A stretch of DNA of 64,000 nucleotides. It comes from G963674955 sp963674955. GTDB taxonomy: Bacteria; Desulfobacterota; Desulfovibrionia; Desulfovibrionales; Desulfovibrionaceae. Every line of letters begins with the position of its first letter. Within the stretch, counting starts at the first letter, position 1. Positions 32,922 through 40,800 of the stretch are shown here, piece after piece. The notes beneath the pieces were generated by a model. That model had not been told where the DNA came from, did no database searches, and saw only the letters and a list, made by a program, of their open reading frames with translations. Both the position numbers and the translations under genes were made by a program. The stretch lies in NCBI GenBank assembly GCA_963674955.2, contig CAXXKR010000001.1, positions 744,001 through 808,000 on the forward strand, given 5' to 3'.

Positions 32922-33682
32922 CGTTCAAAGCCCCATTTTTCCCAGATATTCAGGCCTTCTTCGGATGCGATGTAGTCGTTGAGCTGCAATGCAAGCTGAT
33001 TGTCCTTGGACGAAACGTGAACCGCCGTGGGAATGGTCTTGATGAGGTTGCGTTCGGCGTCGATGGCCACGACGCCGATCTTGCCCTTGCCCTCGGCCCA
33101 GGTGGTGACATCCAGCCAGTTGATGGTGGCGTCGGCCTGCTCCAGGGCGGCGTAGACGAGCAGTTGATTGGCGGTGGGAGCGAATACCACCACATTGGGC
33201 TTCACGGTGTCCCACAAGCCAGCCTTGGTCAGCATTTTTTGGGCGACCTTGCCGATTGCGGCAGCCTTCGGGTCACCGAGGGCCACCTTGACTCCGGGGC
33301 GGGCCAGGTCGTCCAGGGTCTTGATGCCTGCGGGGTTCCCGCCGGGCACAACGATGACCGGCACGTGCTTGACGATGGTCTTGATGCTCGTTTCGTCGAT
33401 CCAACCGTTCTTGACGGCGTCCATGGTGTATTTTTCAGCGCCGGGAATGAAGACATCGCAGGTCTGGCCCACGGACAGCATTCCGAAAATTTCGCCGGAG
33501 CTGCCGTAATGCACGTCGATATTGACGTTGTGTTTTTTCTCGAAGTTTTGCCGAAGCTCTTCCATGGGCTTCATGAGCCCGGCGCCGGAAAAGATCTTGA
33601 GATTTTCAGCGAACACGTTTGCCGAAAGGCAGAGGGCAAGAATGAACACAAAGGAAAAAAGGGCAATGATGCGGCGGTACAT
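32909..33682 (-). CDS. ModA-like molybdate/tungstate periplasmic binding protein
   Basis: 257 residues with a signal peptide (1-25, ending NVFA-EN). ModA-type features are SGAGLMKPMEEL at the mature N-terminus, VHYGSSGEIFGMLSVGQTCDVFIPG (about 57-80) and the hinge sequence VALGDPKAAAIGKVAQKML (about 135). It captures the oxyanion in the periplasm for the permease and ATPase encoded downstream. It is the first gene of the minus-strand operon; the 278 bases upstream up to the island repeat hold no other gene. Confidence 0.82.
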   Translation of the reverse strand: MYRRIIALFSFVFILALCLSANVFAENLKIFSGAGLMKPMEELRQNFEKKHNVNIDVHYGSSGEIFGMLSVGQTCDVFIPGAEKYTMDAVKNGWIDETSIKTIVKHVPVIVVPGGNPAGIKTLDDLARPGVKVALGDPKAAAIGKVAQKMLTKAGLWDTVKPNVVVFAPTANQLLVYAALEQADATINWLDVTTWAEGKGKIGVVAIDAERNLIKTIPTAVHVSSKDNQLALQLNDYIASEEGLNIWEKWGFERCSK

Positions 33683-33960
33683 ATTCAGCTCCAGTCAAGA
33701 GTTTTGATAAACCATACCGAAACGGAACTCCAAACCGCCATGGAGCCGGACAAAATCACAACGCCGTTCCGAATCGCTTCCCTCAAACCGACTCGGACCG
33801 GACCGCCCGCAAGGCACGAGCGTATTGTGCTGGCTTAGATATAATAAATAGGGCCGGTTTTCAAATGATAGTATTATAACAATGAATTGACACCAAGGGG
33901 GGGTTGGAACGAGATTGCAGGGCTGACGACCTGGGAATTGGCCGAGTGCGCGCAGCAAAG

Positions 33961-34052
33961 AAAAAGGGCTTACAGATTATTACTGTAAACCCTTTTGTGA
34001 AATTTGGCGTCCCCAAGGGGATTTGAACCCCTGTTACCGGCGTGAAAGGCCG
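33961..34052. repeat. Left island repeat: orphan 3' half of tRNA-Glu plus terminator
   Basis: It matches 54796-54886 except for one extra T. It contains the tRNA T-arm and acceptor 3' strand with CCA (from TGGCGTCCCC) and the anticodon stem-loop up to GGCCG, then diverges. The hairpin GGGCTTACAG-N7-CTGTAAACCC is included. With no 5' half it cannot make a tRNA. Confidence 0.9.
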
Positions 34053-34375
34053 GATTGGGGATTGCCGGAAAACCTCGATGCCCCGTATTCCCTAGATTTT
34101 TTGTTTGCCGATTTGGCATGAAAATGAGCCTGAAAACGCTTGTTTCGTATCCGGATTAATATCCAATTTTGCGTGGTAAATTTGCCTGCATCCGATCATC
34201 CGGAGGATCAAAAAAGTAAATGCCCTCGGTCGAGCTGAACTGCCCCCCAGGTTATGTGCCGGGCTTATGTTAGTCTGCCTTCTCTCTGAGAGGCGTGTCT
34301 AGTCCGGAGTTCCGCGACCAGAGCTGGTGGACGTCGCTGGAGTAGCCCCTATTTCGACCGGACACCTCGGCCTAC
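34053..34375. other. Non-coding left flank inside the island
   Basis: I see no credible gene in these 320 bases. The stretch before 34230 is A/T-richer than the neighbouring genes. From about 34250 it becomes a patchwork of short inverted motifs (CTCTCTGAGAG, repeated CTGGTG/GACCAG) leading into the truncated transposase. It may be the debris of several mobile elements. Confidence 0.5.
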
Positions 34376-34699
34376 TTAGGAGGTAGGACTGGTGGTGTGA
34401 CCAGACATAGTGCTAACGAGTATCCAGCGGTGGAACTGGTGACCAGTGTCCAGCGTCGACGCTGGACACTGGCTGAGAAGTTCCTTGATCTGGGCCTTGC
34501 CATTCTGCTGCCGTATTTTCCCATTGCCGGAAAAGGATTCGACAATTCCTTCCTTGGCCTGCTTTTTCCATGTGGAAACCTGATTGGGATGAACGCCAAA
34601 TTTGCTGGCAATCTCGGAAATCGTAAGCTCGCCGGACAACGCGGCAAGGGCTACACGGGCTTTGAATTCGGCAGTGAACTTTCTTCTCTTCTTGGACAT
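34376..34699 (-). pseudogene. Truncated IS3-family transposase OrfA
   Basis: The first 75 or so residues (MSKKRRKFTAEFKARVALAALSG.., SEIASKFGVHPNQVSTWKKQA) are a normal IS3-type OrfA helix-turn-helix. After QIKELLSQ (near 34480) the frame runs into a palindrome and unrelated sequence and stops at 34376. The leucine zipper and all of OrfB are missing. Upstream TGGACCACTTTGCAAGG.. (near 34740-34715) is probably the left end of the element. Confidence 0.85.
34443..34472. repeat. Spacerless 30-bp perfect palindrome at the transposase break
   Basis: Two 15-base arms (CCAGTGTCCAGCGTC and its complement) abut with no spacer, centred on GTCGAC. It sits exactly where the truncated OrfA loses similarity. 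Perfect spacerless palindromes of this size are uncommon in bacterial DNA, and this one probably marks the junction of two inverted element ends. Confidence 0.85.
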
Positions 34700-34820
34700 G
34701 AACAGCCTCCTTAGGCTTGTTTACGTCCACCTTGCAAAGTGGTCCAGTTTTTCAAGGCCACCTCTCGCCAAGCGTTAAGGACACCAATCAGCGATTCAAC
34801 AAAGTGGGTCCGCTTCCATG

Positions 34821-37800
34821 CTACGGATCGGCTTTCGGCGGTTGCTCCGGGCTTTCCTCATTCATGAAAGGTTCTGCCGCCAGGGGGCTTGCCCTTGATA
34901 CCGGCATCAGCACTTCAGCCCAGTGCTCCTTGCCATCATCCGTCAAAGGAATACAGCCGTCCTGCTGCCGGATGCGGTCCAGGCTCACGCACAATTCTCC
35001 CTTCTCTTCCGAGGCCTGTACGATCTGGATGTGAAATACCGTTTCCCGATAGCGATAATGCAGGGTGAACCCCTTCCACTCAAGTGGCAGACAGGGGGAA
35101 AAATGCAGTCGGTCCACATCAAGCCTGAGGCCGAGGAGTGATTCCAGCATTAACCGATACATCCAGGACGCAGAGCCGGTGTACCAAGTCCACCCGCCGC
35201 GGCCAGCATGGGGAGATACCGCGTAGACATCCGCCGCCATGACGTAGGGTTCAACCTTGTAAACTGAAGCTTCCTTGGCCGTGAGTGCATGGTTTATGGG
35301 ATTGATGATGCCGAAAAGTTCCCAGGCGCGATGATTGTCGCCCAACCGTGCAAAGGCCATGGCCGCCCAGACGGCTGCGTGCGTATACTGGCCGCCGTTT
35401 TCCCGTAAGCCCGGAGCATAGCCTTTGATGTAGCCGGGATTGAGCTGGGAGGTGTCGAAAGGCGGGTCCAGCAACTGCACCAGCCCTTGCTCGCGGCGTA
35501 CCAGGCGCTGGTCCACAGCTTCCATGGCCTGATGTGAACGTTTTGGTTCTCCGGCTCCGGAGAGCACGGACCAGCTTTGGGTAATGGAGTCGATCCGGCA
35601 CTCCAGGTTCGTCGATGACCCGAGCGGTGCGCCATCGTCGAAGTAGGCGCGGCGATACCACTCGCCGTCCCAACCATTGGCCTCGATACTGCCGCACAGT
35701 TCCGCAGCCTCGGTGCTGCAGCGCTCGGCAAAGGGGGCGTCGCCATGTGAGCGGGCAATTACGGCAAACTTCTTGAGTACGTCAAAAAGGAAGAAGCCCA
35801 ACCACACGCTCTCGCCATTGCCGTTCCGACCCACAAGGTCCATACCGTCGTTCCAATCGCCTGATCCCATGAGCGGTAGGCCGTGCGCGCCGTAGCGGAG
35901 GCCGTGTTCGATGGCTTTGGTGCAGTGCTCGTACAGACTGGCCATCTCCTCGGAGTTTCCAGGCAGATCATAGTAGGAGTCCTCACCTGCCTTCAGCGTT
36001 CGGCCCTGCAAAAATCCCACGGGTTCGTCCAGCACGCCGGTGTCTCCGGTGGCGCGCACATAGCGGGTCACGGCGTACGGCAGCCAGAGGTAGTCGTCGG
36101 AGCAATTAGTGCGCACGCCCCGGCCCGTCGGAGGATGCCACCAGTGCTGCACGTCGCCTTCCTCGAACTGACGGCTGGCACTGAGCAGCAAATGCTTGCG
36201 CACGAGCTCCGGCCGGGCGTGTATGAGTGCCATGACGTCCTGCAACTGGTCGCGAAATCCGAACGCGCCGCCGGATTGATAGGTGGCGCAGCGCGCCCAG
36301 AGCCGACAGGATAGGGTCTGATACAGAATCCAACCGTTAGCCAGCGCATTGAAAGCATGATCAGGGGTCTCAACATGCACTGCCCCCAGAGTATGCGTCC
36401 AGTGCTGCCAGACTTTGTCCAGCGCAATGCGCGCGGCAGTCGGTCCACGGAAGCACTCGACCAGGCGCCTGGCGTCTTCAACGTCGCGCCCCATGCCAAG
36501 CCGGAAAACTATCTCTCGCTCCTGCCCGCCCTCCAGATCAAAAATAACTTGAATGGCCGCACAGGGATCAAGGGCGGCCCCCACCCTACCGGAAAGCCGA
36601 GTGCGCGTCATGGCGGCCGGGGCCTCCAGTGTGCCTCCCCGGCCTATGAATTCCACACGGTCGCCGCTCACGGTGCGCGTGGTTTCGTCAACATCGAAGA
36701 AGGCAGTCCGGCCGCTGAACTCGGTGTTGTATGGGTTGCGGGCAAAAAGCGCACCGCAGTTCAGATCAATTTCAGTGACCACGTGCTCGGCGGTTTTGCT
36801 GCGCAGATCTCCCAGCACCCATTCGGCATAGCCGGTGACCGAAAGCCTACGTGCCCTGCCCGATTCGTTGCGGACTTTCAGCACAGCGAATTTGACGGCG
36901 TCATCAATATCCACATAGACCCACAATTCGCTAGCGACGCCGCGCTCGGCGTGCTCGAAGACACTGTATCCGAAGCCGTGGCGGGTAACGTAAGGAGTGG
37001 TCCCGCGACAGGGCAAAGGCGTGGGCGACCAAAAATGGCCCCGCTCCTCGTCGCGGATATAGAAGGCCTCGCCTCGCGAATCGCTGACCGGATCGTTGCT
37101 CCAAGGGGTCAGGCGAAATTCATGAGCGTTTTCGCTCCAGGTGCAGCCCATGCCGCTCTCGGAGATGACGGAACCGAAGTCCGGGTTTGCCAGCACGTTG
37201 ATCCATGGGGTGGGCGTCAATTGTCCGTGGGCCGTGGTGATGACGTATTCCCTGCCGTCCGGGGTAAAGCCGCCCATGCCGTTGGAGAAGCTCAGGTCCT
37301 GTCGCGACAGCGGGGCAACGGCGGGAAGCGCTGTACGCAAGGGGCGTATCAGGGTGAGTCGAGGCATCGTTGTTTCCGCTACGCTACGACCACCAATTTG
37401 GTCCGACAAGGTCCCCCGGGTGTCGGAGATGACGGCTCGGGCCACGGCCTTGAACAGAATACGATCCTCCTCGGCGATGCGATCCGCGGGACGGACGAAT
37501 ATTCCGCCGGGTCGATCGACCTGGTTTACCGTGGTGCCTCCGGCGATGAGCCCCATGATCTGGTCGTGAAGAATCTGCCGGTATCCGGCATGGTCCTCAT
37601 TCCAGATCACCAAGTCCACCGCCAATCCCTTGAGCTGCCAATAGGCGTGGGCCTGCACCAGTTGGCGCACCAACTCGATGTTGGCCGCGTCCTCGATCTG
37701 CAACAGCACGATGGGCAGGTCCCCGGAAACGGAATAGCCCCAGAGCCCGGATTGCCCACGGGCGTTTTTGATGAGTACGCCCGCTTCGGCCCGGAGCGCA

Positions 37801-40800
37801 GAATTGGCGTAGAGGATCGAACCAGCCAGCCTCCCGTAGAGCTGCGCTTCGGCCTCTGTAGCGTTCAACTGGCGCAGCTGGACCTGGCTGTGAGTCCAGG
37901 CCAGGTCGAAGACGCGGTCGGCCATGCGGCGTTCCTGGTATTTTCCCATCAGGTCAAGGGCCCCTTCGCGGGTTTTCGAAATGCCGAAGATCATGTCGAT
38001 GATCACGGACTTGCCCGGATTAAGGGTTACGCGCTGACGGATGGCGGCAATGGGGTCGAGCACCGTCCCCTCGCTGTTTGAGAGGGAGTCCGCATCCCCG
38101 CCGCCATCCGTTTGCAGCGCCAGGGGTGCGGCGGTGGTATTGCCGCGGCCGATGAAGCGCATGCGGTCGGTCTCGCAGGAGGCGTCCGTGCCCCCAGAGC
38201 TGCGCACGGCCATCATGTGCAGCATGAACGGGGGATTCTCGTCCTGAGAGCGAGGCCTGCGGGTACAGAGGATGGCCCGGTTCCCGGAGATGATCTCGGT
38301 CTGCACGAAGAGATTGCTGAAGGCCGAATGCAGGGCGTCCGTCGCCTGCGGCGCCAGAACCACTTCCGTGTAGCTGGTCACGTCGATGGCCCGGCGCGTG
38401 CGGGCGCGGTTGGTGATGCGCAGGCGGCGCAGCTCGATGTCGTCCTCGGGCGAGACCGCGATCTCGGTATGCGCGTTATAGTCCTGCTCGCGGCACAGGA
38501 ATTCGGCCTTGCCTTCCGAGAATATCGTCTCGAAATGCTTCGAATGCCTGAGTGTCGGCTGATGGGTGGTGGCCCAGTACTCACGACTTTCCACGTCGCG
38601 CAGGTAGCAGAATGTACCCCAGTTGTCGCGGGTGGGGTCCTCGCGCCAGCGGGTCACGGCGAGTTCCCCCCAGCGGCTGTATCCGCCGCCAGCATTGGTG
38701 ATCATGACATGGTAACGGCCGTTGGAGAGCAGTTGCACCTCCGGGTTCGGCGTGTCGGGAGAGTCGTAGGTACGCATGGGCGTGGCCGCGGATCCGGCTG
38801 TCTGGTGACGCTCGGCAAGTTCCGTAGTGTGGGCAAAGAACGCCGTTGATTGGGGAATACGCTCCTGTAGAAGGGGAAGCGTGGCCAGGAACCGGACGTC
38901 GGACTCGAAACGCCTCTGCATCGGGCCCTCAAGCAGCACCCCGGCCAGGGACAGAAGGGTCATGCCTTGGTGGTGGGCCATGAAGGACCGGACCACGGCG
39001 CTTTTCTGGCCGCGCGGCAGGCGCGACGTCGTGTAGTCAACGGCCTCGCACAGGCCATAGCGGGCTTCGAGACCATCTTTCGCCAGGCGCTCCAGGTTGT
39101 TGCAGGCTTCATGCGGAGCCACCAGAAGCGCCAGAGCCGTGGCATAAGGCGCGATGACCATATCTTCGGCCAGACCGCGTTTGAGCCCCAGGCCGGGCAC
39201 GCCGAAAGCTCGGTACTGGTAGTTCCGGTGCGCGTCGATGGCGTTGTAGCCGCATTCAGAAATACCCCAAGGTACGCCTCTCTTCCGGCCATAATCTATC
39301 TGCCGGGCCACTGCCGCCTTGCAGGTCTGATCGAGCAAGGTATGCGCATAGCTGGGCATGACCAGGTTGGGCATCAGGTATTCAAACATGGAGCCGCTCC
39401 AGGAAAGCAGAATCGGCTCTCCTCCGGCTGACGTGAGCAACCGCCCGAAGGCAAACCAGCTCTCCTGCGGCAACTGCCCCTGGGCGATGGCCACAAAGGT
39501 GGCGAACCGCGCCTCCGAGGCCAGCAGGTCGTAGAAGCTCTGGTCTCTGCGATGTTCGTCCACGTTGTAGCCAATGGCCAGCAGGTGCCGCGTCTCGTCG
39601 TACAGGAATCCGTATCCCATCTGGGCCAGGGCGTCACAGTGCCCGGCGAGTGTGTTCAGGCGTCTCATTCTGGATTTGGCCTGCCTGCAGGCAGCACTGA
39701 TCATGTCCCCCATTTCCGCAGTCTGCGCCGTTGTCGCGGCGAGCCTGAATCGAGTTTCCAGCGCAGCCAGCCCGCCCAACGTGGGAATTTCGTCAAGAAA
39801 AGCCAATTTTTCGCTGAATTCGTGGGGGAACGCCGCCCACGGGGTCAGCAGATCCAGTTCGGCTAGGGCGTCCCGGCATTGCCCGGCAAAGGCCTGGAGC
39901 CACCACCGGAACGGACTGTCGGGTTCGGCGGTCTGGAAATCCCGACTGTCGGCCACTGCCACCACCGATATCGTCAGCCTGTCGAGGCACAGCCGCGTGG
40001 CGCTCAGGGTGACGGGTGGGTTAAGAGCGGCCTCGGCCACATCCCGGCGTAGCGCGTCCATCCGGGACGCGGTAGGGGTTGGCAGATCGCCGGGCAGGTC
40101 GTCCAAGGCAATGTCCAGGACGTCGTCCAGGCTCTCGAACAGTCGGGGAGAGAGAATATGGCCCTCGGTTAGGGCGAGCAGGCCCGCCCGCAGGGTAAGG
40201 AGATGCCCGGCCATATTTCCCGAATCGACAGAGGAGATATAGCGCGGCGCAAGCGGCTGCAAGGTGCGGGTGTCGTACCAGTTGAAGAAGTGGCCCTCGT
40301 ACCGGTCCATCCGCCCCATGCTTTCCAGAGCCCGCGAGGTACGCTCCATCAGCCGCCAGCAGGAGATGAAGCCGAAGTCGAACGCGGAAAGATTTGCCAG
40401 GAGGGCCAGGCCCATGTTCGTGGGCGAGGTGCGGTGCGCGATGACGGCTTCGGGCTGTTCCTGAAAGTTGTCCGGCGGCAGGTAGTTGTCCTCCGGGCCG
40501 ACGAAGGTCTCGAAAAAACGCCATGTCTTGCGAGCTATCCTGCGCAGGAACAGGGTCTGGGCTTCCGTGAGCCGCGCCTGGCGGCGGGTGAGCGGCTGAC
40601 TGAGCCACCAGGACAGGACCGGGGAGAGAAACCAGAGGCCCAACACCGGCCCGGCCGCGAGCAATACGGACGGGTTGGCCGCAACAAGGGCGAGGGCCGT
40701 GGCCACGGCAAGGAACGGTCCAAACCATATGTTCCGGTACGAGCCGACGAGATCCATGCGGCCTTTGCCCACCTCTCCGCCCGAGGGCTCCCATTCCAGG

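Noticed and set aside
33961..34052. A second tRNA-Glu gene
   Set aside because: Only the 3' half is present; the D-arm and acceptor 5' strand are missing, so it is an attachment-site scar.
36357..38081. 574-codon open frame on the + strand inside the glucan synthase gene
   Set aside because: It mirrors the codon structure of the real minus-strand gene, has no ribosome site and no recognisable domain; the minus-strand protein has family motifs throughout.
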